DNA from: Scytonematopsis contorta HA4267-MV1
Lineage (GTDB): Bacteria; Cyanobacteriota; Cyanobacteriia; Cyanobacteriales; Nostocaceae
Assembly: GCA_019359035.1 (NCBI GenBank)
Contig: JAHHIC010000051.1
Location: 1-64,000 of the forward strand
Length of the DNA: 64,000 nucleotides
Reading direction: 5' to 3'
The notes beneath the pieces are model-generated. The model ran no database searches. It saw only the letters and a list, made by a program, of their open reading frames with translations, and was not told the origin of the DNA. This document shows positions 17,255-26,685 of this stretch, piece after piece (positions within the stretch are counted from its first letter, which is position 1; each line of letters starts with the position of its first letter). Position numbers and translations under genes: made by a program.

Positions 17255-17425
17255 AATACTTTACTAATGTGATATGTACCTTACTCGACTGGGAACCGCT
17301 ATAAATATGTTTAGTCTCTTTATCACGTTTGATGAGTTTAAGATAAATTTACAGAGACGACATAGTAAAAAATTTATCTTTATCATAAATTATAGTATTT
17401 TGATGATGGAGAGGAGATTAGCCAA

Positions 17426-18010
17426 ATGAATCCGTTAATCTTAAAGATTATTTTCACAAGTGGAATTATATTATGGTTGATAATTCGGCTTTCTTATCAG
17501 CGAGAACAACAGAATAATGTAATTGTTGATGACCGAAAAACTCCCCAGGAAAAAGTAATTCGGTTCTTAGTATTGGCTGGAATATTGCTTTTCCCGTTGA
17601 TTTATATTTTATTTCCTTGGTTGAACTTTGCTAATTACTATTTACCAATCTGGGCAAACGGATTAGGAATTGTTATCTTTGCTTCCTCGCTTTGGTTATT
17701 TTGGCGTACTCATCATGACCTTGGTAAAAATTGGTCCCCAACACTACAAATTCGGGAAGGGCACACATTAATGACTGATGGTGTTTACCGCAGCATTCGT
17801 CACCCAATGTATACATCAGTTCTGTTATTATGTATCGCACAAGCATTATTACTTACTAACTGGATTGCTGGGTTTGCTGGGCTTGTGTGTTTTAGTATTG
17901 CCTGTGTGACAAGAATTGATAAAGAAGAACAAATGCTACTCGACCAATTCGGTGATGAGTACGAAGCCTATAGAAAATGCACCAAAAGATTAGTGCCTTA
18001 TTTGTTCTAA
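17426..18010 (+). CDS. Isoprenylcysteine carboxyl methyltransferase-like membrane protein
   Basis: A 194-residue membrane protein with about five hydrophobic segments. The C-terminal half carries the family signature: REGHTLMTDGVYRSIRHPMY, then EEQMLLDQFGDEYEAYRKCT ending in LVPYLF. In ICMT-type enzymes this region binds S-adenosylmethionine. Bacterial members lack known prenylated substrates and may methylate other lipophilic carboxylates. A GGAGAGGAG ribosome site precedes ATG 17426, which makes the start firm. Confidence 0.87.
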   Translation: MNPLILKIIFTSGIILWLIIRLSYQREQQNNVIVDDRKTPQEKVIRFLVLAGILLFPLIYILFPWLNFANYYLPIWANGLGIVIFASSLWLFWRTHHDLGKNWSPTLQIREGHTLMTDGVYRSIRHPMYTSVLLLCIAQALLLTNWIAGFAGLVCFSIACVTRIDKEEQMLLDQFGDEYEAYRKCTKRLVPYLF

Positions 18011-18148
18011 ATTATGTGCGGGAATTTATGCCTTTTTGCATGACGAGTGGCTATCTCAGCAAAACTAGTACCAAATAGTGCCAATCTTTCTTGAGGATGC
18101 TACATTAGCATTCGTCTATTTATATTACAGGGTTTACTCGTTTAAGCT

Positions 18149-18811
18149 ATGCATCTTAAAAAATTCTTAGTTGCGTCGTCCCTATTAATCGCTGGTGTTG
18201 CGATACCCAGCACTGTCATTGCTCAAAATCGCGGTACTCCCGGTAAGTTTGATTTTTATGTTTTAGCGCTATCTTGGTCTCCTGATTACTGTGCGAAAAA
18301 AAATGACCCGCAACAGTGTAAACAAGGCAAAAAACTTGGTTTTGTACTCCACGGTTTATGGCCACAGTACCAAAAAGGATATCCTAGCAATTGCTCTACT
18401 GAAAAACTACCACCATCTGTAAAGCAGCAATTTCCTAATTTATTTCCCAGCGATAAGCTTTATAATCATGAATGGGAAAAACACGGTACTTGTACAGGAA
18501 AAACCCCTTTAGAGTATCTAGCATTATCCAAACAGTATAAAGAGTCTGTCACCATTCCTACAACTTATAATCGCCCTAGTCAACCATTCCGCACCACAAT
18601 AAAAGACTTGAAAAGTGCGTTTGTTAGTAATAATAGCCAATTCACTGTTGATGGTATAGCACCTAGCTGCTCTGGTTCGGGAAGATTTTTGCAAGAAGTT
18701 TTGATTTGCTACTCTAAAGATGCTAAACCCAGTCCTTGTAGCGCAGAAATTTTAAGGCGTTCCCAGAAAAGTTGCGGTCAGGCAAATTTTTGGGTTAGGA
18801 ATGTTAGATAA
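18149..18811 (+). CDS. Secreted ribonuclease T2
   Basis: 220 residues with a clear signal peptide (cleavage near AIAQ, residues 24-26). Both catalytic blocks are intact: CAS1 GFVLHGLWPQY with H68, and CAS2 HEWEKHGTC with E108, K111 and H112. Eight or more cysteines fit a disulfide-bonded exported enzyme. It cleaves single-stranded RNA through a 2',3'-cyclic phosphate intermediate, probably in the periplasm or medium for phosphate or nucleotide scavenging. A MITE-like element lies 40 bp downstream. Confidence 0.94.
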   Translation: MHLKKFLVASSLLIAGVAIPSTVIAQNRGTPGKFDFYVLALSWSPDYCAKKNDPQQCKQGKKLGFVLHGLWPQYQKGYPSNCSTEKLPPSVKQQFPNLFPSDKLYNHEWEKHGTCTGKTPLEYLALSKQYKESVTIPTTYNRPSQPFRTTIKDLKSAFVSNNSQFTVDGIAPSCSGSGRFLQEVLICYSKDAKPSPCSAEILRRSQKSCGQANFWVRNVR

Positions 18812-18852
18812 TTGCTAATTATTTAGAATTGCTATATTGTAGATAAACCTTA

Positions 18853-19111
18853 GAGGATGTTTATAAATAACATATTAAGCATCGTTCATTTATATCACAA
18901 GCCAGGGAATAAATTCCCTGTCTAAAAGCTAAAGTCCTCTGAAGAGGACTAATAAAAAACAATATTTTTGTAAATATCTTAAGTTTTGCAAAATATCTTT
19001 TTTTATTATATTATTTAGTCCTCTAAAAGAGGAGTTCAGCTTTTAGGCAGGGAATTTATTCTCTGCCTTGTGGTAAGAATAATGCTTAATTTTCTTTTTA
19101 TAAACATCCTC
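18853..19111. mobile_element. 259-bp MITE-like inverted-repeat element
   Basis: The element begins GAGGATGTTTATAAA and ends with the reverse complement TTTATAAACATCCTC. The two arms remain similar for about 100 bases each (18853-18956 and 19012-19111) around an AT-rich core. TTA (18850-18852 and 19112-19114) flanks both ends as a likely target duplication. It contains no coding sequence. The structure fits a non-autonomous miniature inverted-repeat transposable element. A nested hairpin (GTCCTCTgaAGAGGAC) lies in the left arm. Confidence 0.75.
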
Positions 19112-19217
19112 TTAGACCCCCAGCACTTACCTACCGTGAACGCAATGATGGGGAATCATTCCACTTGTGTGTACACGGTAGTACCACTTGCGTTACATAT
19201 CAAATTCTACCCATTCT

Positions 19218-19820
19218 TCATTGCTGTTGAAAAGGTTCAGCTAAAATTCCCAGAATTTCTTCGATTTGTGCAATAAAATATTCATTCCGGTCAACTTTTA
19301 GTATTTGTCCTTCAAGTGTTAAAAATTTCCATAAAGTGCCTGTTGACACAACTCCATATATTTTTTGCGCTTGTCCTTTGCGTTCATTAAATAACAATGC
19401 AGCTACCATTTCAGCTGCACATTGCCCTAAACCTAATTTTATGTCATTGTCTTTAGCTTCAACTACGGTAATAACTGGAGCAGTAATTAACAGTTGATTA
19501 TCGGAAGCACTAAGAATAAAATCACATACACCAGTAAGTCCTTTAGCTTCGTCTACGTTGAATACATTTCCTGAAAAATAACCAATTTTACCTGGAAACA
19601 TTCTTCTAATTTCTAAAAGAATAGGTGTGATAATTAACTCTGACCTCGCTTTTTCTGTACTAATATTAGTCGCTAGTTCCAGGGTTTCATCTAAAGATTC
19701 TTTTAATCGTTGGGATGGTTGGATAGGAGTAACTTGAGCGAATAATTTGTGAACTTCCTCAAGAGTAAGGTTTAAGTTGTTGATTGCTTTATCAAGAGTT
19801 TTAAAATCACTATATGACAT
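19218..19820 (-). CDS. PD-(D/E)XK nuclease-like protein (paralogue)
   Basis: 200 residues from MSYSDFKTLD at 19820; 13 upstream in-frame residues look non-coding. The same blocks as the protein at 11863-12483 appear: E61 (SELIITPILLE), D100 (GVCDFILSAS), the strand VVEAKDND with E121 and K123, and GQCAAEMVAA. This constellation is typical of the restriction-endonuclease-like fold, but no partner gene shows a restriction system. It lies downstream of the first inverse-autotransporter gene on the same strand. Confidence 0.6.
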   Translation of the reverse strand: MSYSDFKTLDKAINNLNLTLEEVHKLFAQVTPIQPSQRLKESLDETLELATNISTEKARSELIITPILLEIRRMFPGKIGYFSGNVFNVDEAKGLTGVCDFILSASDNQLLITAPVITVVEAKDNDIKLGLGQCAAEMVAALLFNERKGQAQKIYGVVSTGTLWKFLTLEGQILKVDRNEYFIAQIEEILGILAEPFQQQ

Positions 19821-19901
19821 ATTAGTACGCCCATTTTGATTATTATCGATATAGAACAACTATACCAACAACATACTGGCGATACGGGATAAGTTTTTAC
19901 A

Positions 19902-19929
19902 GTAGAGACGTTACATCTAACATTTCTAC
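19902..19929. repeat. 28-bp palindrome, diverged copy
   Basis: The same element as at 4974-5001 but with several mismatches in the right half, so it no longer pairs perfectly. It lies just after the first inverse-autotransporter stop codon and might be its terminator. Confidence 0.6.
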
Positions 19930-19948
19930 ATTATATTATGAGTAAAAT

Positions 19949-22741
19949 TTAGTTACCCAAACCACAGCTTCCAACAGGAACGTTAGTTCTCGACCAAATA
20001 CTTGGAAGTCTGGGGTCAACCGAAGTCACAACAGCACCGATAGTATTTGTTGTATTTATTGCATTAATACCACCTTCTACAGCAACAGTTCCCGTGAAAC
20101 GGCTGACAATTTGCGCTGGTGTGGGGTCAAACTGGGGGGGTATAGCCCTATCTCCCAAAACAAAAGTACCGACTCTATTACCTCTTGCTTGCAAACAAAT
20201 ATTGCCATTATTACTAAAGCTAGCTGCAACAACATCACCAAATGCGTCGGGAGGTGTAATGCCACCTGTTACAGTATTGTTCCGCAGAGAAACATTTGCA
20301 CGGGGATTTTGCAGTAATCGTCCAGTTAGTGGTGACAATGAGGCTGTGACGATAATTCCACCCTGGGGATTATTTGTGACGTTATTTGACTCAATCAACC
20401 CAGTCAGTTTAGCACTATCATTTGTAGTCGCACTAATACCAATTAGATTATTAGTAATTGTGTTGTCGCGAATGGTAACATTTGCTTGAGAATTATCTGA
20501 GGTTGCTGCTAAAACTGCTGCCACTGGCAAACCTCTTGAGTCTAAACCCCTATTCCCTGTAACTGTATTGCCAGAAATTATGCCTGTGACATTGGCGTCC
20601 TCAAAAATGTTAAATTCGATACCACCACCCTGAGTTCCAGAAACTGTATTATTAGAAATGGTCGTGTTTCCTGTAGCACTTGCAGCATAAGTAACATCGA
20701 CACCAGTAAGTCTTCTTCGAGGATTAGCACTATCGGTATTATTTTCGACCCTATTGTTAGAAATCGTGGCATTTCCTTGTTTATTGGCAAAGAGAATGTA
20801 GATACCACCGTTTTTATTACTACTAGTTGTATTGCCAGAAATAGTCGCATTTACTTTGGAATCATTTTGAGTATTGATTTCGATACCGACACCCCTATTC
20901 TCAGTAAAAGTGTTGCCAGAAATAGTTGTATTGACTTCTGAATTATTAGTAGTACCAATATAGATACCAGAATCCTGATTTCCGGTAATTTGGTTGTCTC
21001 GAATATCTAAAGAAGATGCTCCTGCATTATTAGAGAAACCTATGCCTATCCCTCTAAAAGTAGCATTCTTAACTGTATTTCTTTCAATCAAGAATGAACC
21101 TTGACCTACGCTGTTATTAATAGAAATTCCAGAATTTTCGCTACCATCAGCATTAATACCAGTTTTATCGATGGTGTTATCTAAAATATTAACTGAGCCA
21201 GTCACATTATTGAGAAGGATAGCATTTGAAGCTGAGTTGGTAATGGTGTTGTTAGAGATGGAAACATTAGAGATATTTTCTCCAAAAATTCCTTCCATTG
21301 GAGAATTAGTAATGGCAAATCCATCGAGGGTAGTATTGTTACTTAGTGTTACAGTCCCTGTAATTGTCGGTCGCACTCCGGAACCAGAACCTGGAAGTTG
21401 AATATTACCAATTTGGGTTTTAAATGTTCGTGGTAAAACAGCAGATAAAACTCTGACGTTATTAGGAATTGTGAAATTAGGAATACCTGGATTTGTACCT
21501 GTACGTACGTAGACAATATCTCCAGGTTTTGCTACATTTAATGCTTCTTGTACTGTCCCAAATGGACTCTCGATTGTACCGTTACTATTTCCTAAGCCTA
21601 AGTTAACGTGTTGGAAGGTCAAAGGTATACCAGTATCTGGATTAACCGCAGCAACAGTATCTCTAACTAACAGGTTATCGACTGTTACACTAGACTGTCG
21701 TTCCGGAGATTCACCCAAACGTGCGAGGATATCCGGTTGTTTGCTGCGTCTACTACTAGAACCGCTACCAGGTAAACTGACACCGATATTAAAAATTAAT
21801 CTAGTATCAAACTGTGCATCACTTTGCAGTGTTAATCCTGCTACCAAACTGTCATTGGGACGCGCTACAAGTCTACCTCTAGCACCGACAAAACCGGCAA
21901 TATTCTCGCTTGTGTAATAGTACAAGCCAGCATAACCTCGTAAATCTCCGCTTCCTAAACGTACTAATCTAGTTCCCACTTCAGCATCAAACCCAGTGAA
22001 TGCTTCTTGAACCTGGTTTAGGGTATCTAATGCTAAAGAGTTTCCCTGAAAACTGCTACTACCCAGAAATTGTTGCGACAGCAGCGCACTTTTATTTTTA
22101 ATTGGCAAATAAAAATTAGTGCGAAAATCTAAGCTTTCGCTTAAAGCTTCAAAACCCGCACCTAATTGATTGAAAACTGCATTTCCAGTGTTGCGATTGT
22201 CGTAGGAAACGTAGCCACCAACTAGATAGTTTTTGTCATCACTCAAAAAACGGTGTCCTAGCAATAAGTTTCCACCTAAAGCACTGTTTTCTGTTGATAA
22301 CAACAATCTTCCTTGCAAGTAGGTGAGATTCTCCCCTGGAGTTTGCAAGAGTGGAATAAAACCCTCAAAGCCTGCAAATTGGTCAATTCCAGACCCTTCT
22401 GTAGTAAAGGAAGCCCCAAAACGTGGGCTGATGACTGGTTGTGGTTCTGTTGTGGCTGCTTGTGCTTGCAAAGAAGGGTTATTGGTGTTGGTATTTTCCT
22501 TTGGGGTAGAGGATTCTATCGGTTTTTTGATTTGTAAGTACTCGTAATTACGTACAGGATTCCCTATTTCATTCAGATTTTGAGGCTGACGTTCTTGTAC
22601 TGCTTCTTTTGAATTATCTGTAGTCTTTATTATTTTTTCTGATATTGATGCTGTTGTATTATTAGCTTTTGTTATAGTAGGATATATTAATTCTGCAAAT
22701 AAAAAAGTACTGATAAATAAAATTAATTGGTATCTTTTCAC
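19949..22741 (-). CDS. Inverse autotransporter with right-handed beta-helix passenger (copy 1)
   Basis: An outer-membrane protein of about 930 residues. The start is taken as GTG 22741 because GAGGAG lies 6 bases upstream and the product begins with a signal peptide (VKRYQLILFISTFLF). Residues about 110-345 match the intimin/invasin-type inverse-autotransporter barrel (SPRFGASFTTEGSG, GGNLLLGHRF, LVGGYVSYDNRNTG, GYAGLYYYTSE). A linker (TVDNLLVRDTVAAVNP) leads to many N-rich parallel beta-helix turns (ISNNTITN, IRDNQITGN). Classical members carry Ig-like passengers; here it is a pectate-lyase-type helix. Likely an exposed adhesin or polysaccharide-binding protein. Confidence 0.86.
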   Translation of the reverse strand: MKRYQLILFISTFLFAELIYPTITKANNTTASISEKIIKTTDNSKEAVQERQPQNLNEIGNPVRNYEYLQIKKPIESSTPKENTNTNNPSLQAQAATTEPQPVISPRFGASFTTEGSGIDQFAGFEGFIPLLQTPGENLTYLQGRLLLSTENSALGGNLLLGHRFLSDDKNYLVGGYVSYDNRNTGNAVFNQLGAGFEALSESLDFRTNFYLPIKNKSALLSQQFLGSSSFQGNSLALDTLNQVQEAFTGFDAEVGTRLVRLGSGDLRGYAGLYYYTSENIAGFVGARGRLVARPNDSLVAGLTLQSDAQFDTRLIFNIGVSLPGSGSSSRRSKQPDILARLGESPERQSSVTVDNLLVRDTVAAVNPDTGIPLTFQHVNLGLGNSNGTIESPFGTVQEALNVAKPGDIVYVRTGTNPGIPNFTIPNNVRVLSAVLPRTFKTQIGNIQLPGSGSGVRPTITGTVTLSNNTTLDGFAITNSPMEGIFGENISNVSISNNTITNSASNAILLNNVTGSVNILDNTIDKTGINADGSENSGISINNSVGQGSFLIERNTVKNATFRGIGIGFSNNAGASSLDIRDNQITGNQDSGIYIGTTNNSEVNTTISGNTFTENRGVGIEINTQNDSKVNATISGNTTSSNKNGGIYILFANKQGNATISNNRVENNTDSANPRRRLTGVDVTYAASATGNTTISNNTVSGTQGGGIEFNIFEDANVTGIISGNTVTGNRGLDSRGLPVAAVLAATSDNSQANVTIRDNTITNNLIGISATTNDSAKLTGLIESNNVTNNPQGGIIVTASLSPLTGRLLQNPRANVSLRNNTVTGGITPPDAFGDVVAASFSNNGNICLQARGNRVGTFVLGDRAIPPQFDPTPAQIVSRFTGTVAVEGGINAINTTNTIGAVVTSVDPRLPSIWSRTNVPVGSCGLGN

Positions 22742-23111
22742 TCTTTTCTCCTCACAAGTCCGCGCTAGCGGCATAAATTTTTCATACTGAAAATGAGATG
22801 CATCCGTTTTCGCGGAGCCACTATAAGCAGCTAGTAATATTTCTACAAAAAATATGATATGTACGCAGACGATAAAACCTAAGTGTAAAGAATATAAGCT
22901 TTTTGGCGGAAAGGCTGCGTAATATCATATGTCAATATAGAAGCAATCTAGTCTGAGGATACATGCTTCAATCTATACATCGCCACTAATGGGCATTAGG
23001 AGTTTATAGAATATTGTAATATTTGTAACAAAAATATAGTATAGTTACTTAACTTTCTCATCACATTTTCGTCATGACACCTAAATCTTTCTATGTATTA
23101 AACTATTAAAT
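22742..23111. other. Divergent regulatory region
   Basis: 370 bp between inverse autotransporter 1 (-) and the GNAT-exporter pair (+). It contains the 14-bp palindrome at 22986-22999 and otherwise AT-rich DNA. No ribosome site is obvious for the GNAT gene. Confidence 0.6.
22986..22999. promoter_or_regulatory. CTAATG-GG-CATTAG palindrome (site 1)
   Basis: A perfect 6-2-6 palindrome followed by GAGTTTA. Its arms are identical to those of sites at 33375-33388, 58066-58079 and 58193-58206. It lies 245 bp before the inverse autotransporter (-) and 113 bp before the GNAT gene (+). Likely an operator for a dimeric regulator. Confidence 0.55.
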
Positions 23112-24035
23112 ATGTATAAATTAATTTCATTGTCTCTTTCTATCGCTGAAGCATATGAAGAACTTACCTATCCTCGTTTTCGCCCTTTGCTGCAAAAATT
23201 AACACCTGAAAATCGAGTGGTGGCAATTGCTGCTGAGTGTCATGGGGAGCCTGTGGGTTTGGTACTGGGTCAGTATTTCCCAATGGAAGAGAACAAGAAT
23301 TACTTTGCTGTTGTGCGTTCGTTATTTGTTGTGCCAGAATATCGCCAGCAAGGTGTTGGGAAAAATTTACTTTTGGAGTTGGAAGCAGAATTGGCTCGAC
23401 GAGGTTGTATTCATGTGAGTTTAGAATATTTGACGAGTCAGACAAGCGGTGCTTTGGAACAGATTTTAAAGCAAAATCATTGGTCTGAGCCGCAATTTGC
23501 GGGAATGATTTGTCATAGCCCAGACGTAAAACATGATAGCGCATCTTATTTAAATCGAGTTTTAAGAACTCCTTTGCCTCCGGACTATAGTATATTTTTC
23601 TGGAAAGATTTGACGGAACAAGAACTTTCAAAATTGAAGCAGCAAGATTATTCCCATCTCAGATATCCTGATTTATCTAACCCTTTTTTAGAAGAACATT
23701 ATATTGAACCGCTTAATAGCTTAGGGATGCGCTACCATTCTCAGATAATTGGATGGATGATAACTCATCGTCTCGCACCTGATTTAATTCGCTATACAAC
23801 TCTTTATATTCAACCAGAGTTTCAACCCCTTAGCCGCAGTTTACATTTGATGATGCAAGCTATCAAAATTCAAGCCGATGATGGTATAGTTCCCAGGGCT
23901 ATTTTCAATGTCAATGGTAATAATCTATCAATGCAGCGATATGTTAAATATCGCTTGTCTCCTTGGTTAGACTCTGTTCGCGAACGATTTGAGGTTTATA
24001 AGAGTTTGCAGCCTACACACAGAAGTTTTGAGTAA
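23112..24035 (+). CDS. Two-domain GNAT acetyltransferase
   Basis: 307 residues. The N-terminal domain (about 1-150) shows the GNAT acyl-CoA loop SLFVVPEYRQQGVGKNLLLE, in which Q-x-x-G-x-G binds the pyrophosphate. The C-terminal half (about 160-300) looks like a second, degenerate GNAT domain. The gene ends 30 bp before the peptidase-exporter gene, so the two are probably co-transcribed. GNAT enzymes are known to N-acylate RiPP peptides in cyanobacteria (the selidamide class), so peptide modification is a reasonable guess. An unrelated small-molecule substrate is equally possible. Confidence 0.83.
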   Translation: MYKLISLSLSIAEAYEELTYPRFRPLLQKLTPENRVVAIAAECHGEPVGLVLGQYFPMEENKNYFAVVRSLFVVPEYRQQGVGKNLLLELEAELARRGCIHVSLEYLTSQTSGALEQILKQNHWSEPQFAGMICHSPDVKHDSASYLNRVLRTPLPPDYSIFFWKDLTEQELSKLKQQDYSHLRYPDLSNPFLEEHYIEPLNSLGMRYHSQIIGWMITHRLAPDLIRYTTLYIQPEFQPLSRSLHLMMQAIKIQADDGIVPRAIFNVNGNNLSMQRYVKYRLSPWLDSVRERFEVYKSLQPTHRSFE

Positions 24036-24065
24036 AAGAGTTTTCTTATGGCTATTTATTAAACA

Positions 24066-26216
24066 ATGAAATACCATTGGATTCGCCAATTGAGCGGAGA
24101 AGACTGCGGTGCCGCGAGTTTAGCTATTATCACTAAACACTACGGTTATCCCTTAAAAATAAATCGTATTCGGGAAATTGTCGGTACGAGTCGAGGTGGA
24201 ACGACGCTTTTAGGATTAAAACAAGGAGCTCATGAGTTAGGTTTTCAAACTCATGTTATCAAAGCGACGTCAGAGATTTTAGATGAACTTAATAGTATTC
24301 CTTTACCAGCTATTATTTACTGGCAAGGATATCATTTTGTTGTATTGTACGGCAAAGAAGCAGATAAATACGTTGTTTCTGACCCTGCTATGGGGATTCG
24401 CTATCTAACAGAGGGTGAGTTGAAAGCAGGTTGGGAAGGTGGGGTGATGTTACTGTTAGAACCAGACCCTGCGCGATTTCAACAGCAAGCAATTCCGGTG
24501 GAGAGTAGTAGTGTTTTAGCAACAGTAACCCAACGTTTACTTCCCCATCGCTCGCTGTTAATTAAAGTTATTTTACTAAACTTGCTACTGGGTGTACTAT
24601 CTTTGGCAGCACCGATTTTGATGCAGTTCCTCACTGATAAAATTTTAGTGCAACAGAATAGACAATTATTAGTAATTACTACAGTTAGCGTACTTGGGCT
24701 TTATATAGTAGAAAGTCTAGTAGCACTCACACAATCGAGTTTGGTTGCACGCTTTGCAGAAAGTTTTCAAGCCCGACTAAAAGCAGATTTTGGCAAACAA
24801 ATTTTAAACCTCCCTTTTTCTTATCATGAAGCTCGTCGCAGTGGTACAGTGATGAGTCGATTGGGAGATATTCAACTTATTAACCAATTAATTTCTCAAG
24901 TAATTATTATTTTACCTAGTCAGTTGTTTGTAGCACTGATAAGTATTATTGTAATTGCAATTTATAGCTGGAAACTAGCTATCTTTAGTGTAGTAATTGC
25001 TAGCATTATTGGACTAATAACAATTTTATTTAAGCCTAAGTTTGAACAAGCTATTTACCGTTCTTTTACCACCACAGGCGAAACTTATAAGGTGTTAGCC
25101 GAATCATTTAATGGCGTGCTAGCGGTGAAAACAATGGGTGCTGCTCCTCAATTATGGCAAGAAATTGAAGAATTATTACACCAGGAAAAAAGCTTGAATA
25201 TTCGTACTGCTCAATTAGGTATTAATAATTCTGTATTTACTAACTTGCTAGTTGCTTTTTCAACAATCATTTTACTGTGGTGGGGTAGTAACTTAGTTTT
25301 TGCCAAGCAATTAACTATCGGTCAGTTAATTGCTGTGAAAGGAATGAACGATAATTTTCTAGTATTAGCGAGAACATTGGTAGGGTTTGCAGCGCAATTT
25401 ACCCGTGTCAAAACGGTGACGCAAATGTTAGATGAATTGTTTGATTATACGCCAGAAAATCAAGGTGACGAAAATAAATTAGTAGAACAAATTTCTGCAA
25501 CAGATAATTTAGTTTGCAAAGAGATGAATTTCCATTATGCTGGACGACTCAGATTACTAGAAGAATTTTCCTTAACTATTCCTGGTGGTAAAGTAACAGC
25601 GATTATTGGTAGGTCTGGTTGTGGTAAGAGTTCTCTTGCAAAAATATTTGCCGGAATTTACCCTATCCAGTCAGGACAAATTTTTGTGGGAAATAAAAAT
25701 TTATTAGATTTACCTTTGGACTGTTTAAGGCAGCAGATTGTATTAGTTCCCCAAGAAACTTTTTTCTTTACTCGTTCAATAATTGATAATTTTCGATTAC
25801 TAATGCCGAATGCGACTGTTGAAGATATTATGAATGCTTGTAAAATTGTTGGGGCAGATGAATTTATTCAGCAGTTTCCCCAAGGATATGAAACTATTTT
25901 AGGGGCAGTTGCGGCAAATTTATCAGGGGGACAAAAGCAGCGTTTAGGAATTGCGAGGGGAATTTTAAATGACCCACAAATTCTAATTTTAGATGAATCT
26001 ACGGCAAATCTTGACCCACCCACAGAAGCAGAAGTACTAGATAGGATTTTGTGTCATCGTCAAGGAAAAACTACAATTCTTATTAGCCACCGTCCGCGTG
26101 TAATTAGTCGTGCTGATTGGGTTGTCTTAATGGATGGGGGAAAAGTAAAAATCCAGGGGTTCTACCAAAGTTTAATTGAACAACCTGGAGAACACCTGGA
26201 ATTTTTATCACCTTAG
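24066..26216 (+). CDS. Peptidase C39-containing ABC exporter (PCAT)
   Basis: 716 residues that cut double-glycine leaders and export the released peptide. The N-terminal C39 cysteine peptidase has C14 (GEDCGAASL), H90 (GYHFVVLYG) and D106 (VSDPAMG). A six-helix transmembrane domain spans about 155-440. The ATPase has Walker A GRSGCGKSS (about 515), signature LSGGQKQR (about 619) and Walker B ILILDESTANLD. All catalytic residues are intact. No HlyD-type adaptor gene is present. It converges with the double-glycine peptide at 26342-26554, which is the obvious candidate substrate. Confidence 0.93.
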   Translation: MKYHWIRQLSGEDCGAASLAIITKHYGYPLKINRIREIVGTSRGGTTLLGLKQGAHELGFQTHVIKATSEILDELNSIPLPAIIYWQGYHFVVLYGKEADKYVVSDPAMGIRYLTEGELKAGWEGGVMLLLEPDPARFQQQAIPVESSSVLATVTQRLLPHRSLLIKVILLNLLLGVLSLAAPILMQFLTDKILVQQNRQLLVITTVSVLGLYIVESLVALTQSSLVARFAESFQARLKADFGKQILNLPFSYHEARRSGTVMSRLGDIQLINQLISQVIIILPSQLFVALISIIVIAIYSWKLAIFSVVIASIIGLITILFKPKFEQAIYRSFTTTGETYKVLAESFNGVLAVKTMGAAPQLWQEIEELLHQEKSLNIRTAQLGINNSVFTNLLVAFSTIILLWWGSNLVFAKQLTIGQLIAVKGMNDNFLVLARTLVGFAAQFTRVKTVTQMLDELFDYTPENQGDENKLVEQISATDNLVCKEMNFHYAGRLRLLEEFSLTIPGGKVTAIIGRSGCGKSSLAKIFAGIYPIQSGQIFVGNKNLLDLPLDCLRQQIVLVPQETFFFTRSIIDNFRLLMPNATVEDIMNACKIVGADEFIQQFPQGYETILGAVAANLSGGQKQRLGIARGILNDPQILILDESTANLDPPTEAEVLDRILCHRQGKTTILISHRPRVISRADWVVLMDGGKVKIQGFYQSLIEQPGEHLEFLSP

Positions 26217-26341
26217 ATTGAAAACTTATAACTCGTTTTGAGTTTCATATTCGCTCAATTCAAGCTTCTCACTCTTTAAGTATTATCCCTCTTCTGTTAC
26301 TCTCCGAAAACAAAGCTTTTGATTTGTTTTAGATGTACTTA

Positions 26342-26554
26342 TTAAGGCATTTTAGGTGTATTAATTGGTGCCATCGTTCCAGTGTTATTGTAAGAACCAC
26401 ACGCACTACTTCTGCAAATATTTCTACTGTTCTCACCACCTGCAACAACTGTAAGCTCGATATCAGAAAGTTCTATATATTTACTCAGTTGCGGGTATTT
26501 TGCGCTCAAATTTGGCTCTTGGTGTTGGCTAATCTCTTTGTTGTGGTTAGTCAT
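26342..26554 (-). CDS. Double-glycine leader peptide 1 (putative exported RiPP/bacteriocin precursor)
   Basis: 70 residues. The leader of 40 residues ends ELSDIELTVVAGG, the spacing of hydrophobics and GG expected for a C39 peptidase substrate. The predicted 30-residue core begins ENSRNICRSSACGS, has two cysteines in C-x4-C spacing, and contains a single Lys near the C-terminus (TPKMP). Its leader is clearly related to that of the peptide at 29624-29848, while the cores differ, as in precursor families. It lies 131 bp after inverse autotransporter 2 on the same strand and is convergent with the exporter. Confidence 0.82.
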   Translation of the reverse strand: MTNHNKEISQHQEPNLSAKYPQLSKYIELSDIELTVVAGGENSRNICRSSACGSYNNTGTMAPINTPKMP

Positions 26555-26685
26555 AATTTACTTCTATTTTTAATTTGTTTTCAATGTCACTGACACTAAT
26601 ATAATTATACTTTTTGCACATCTGTTTGGCTGTATGAATAGTATTTTTTTTATAAAACATTTTGGATTCCATATCCGTATCCTAA

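Noticed and set aside
19070-19276. A 68-codon plus-strand frame
   Set aside because: It starts within the right arm of the MITE-like element and runs antisense into the nuclease-like gene.
20094-20489. A 131-codon plus-strand open frame inside inverse autotransporter 1
   Set aside because: Antisense to a repetitive coding region; repeats of N/T-rich codons open the opposite strand by chance. No family motif.
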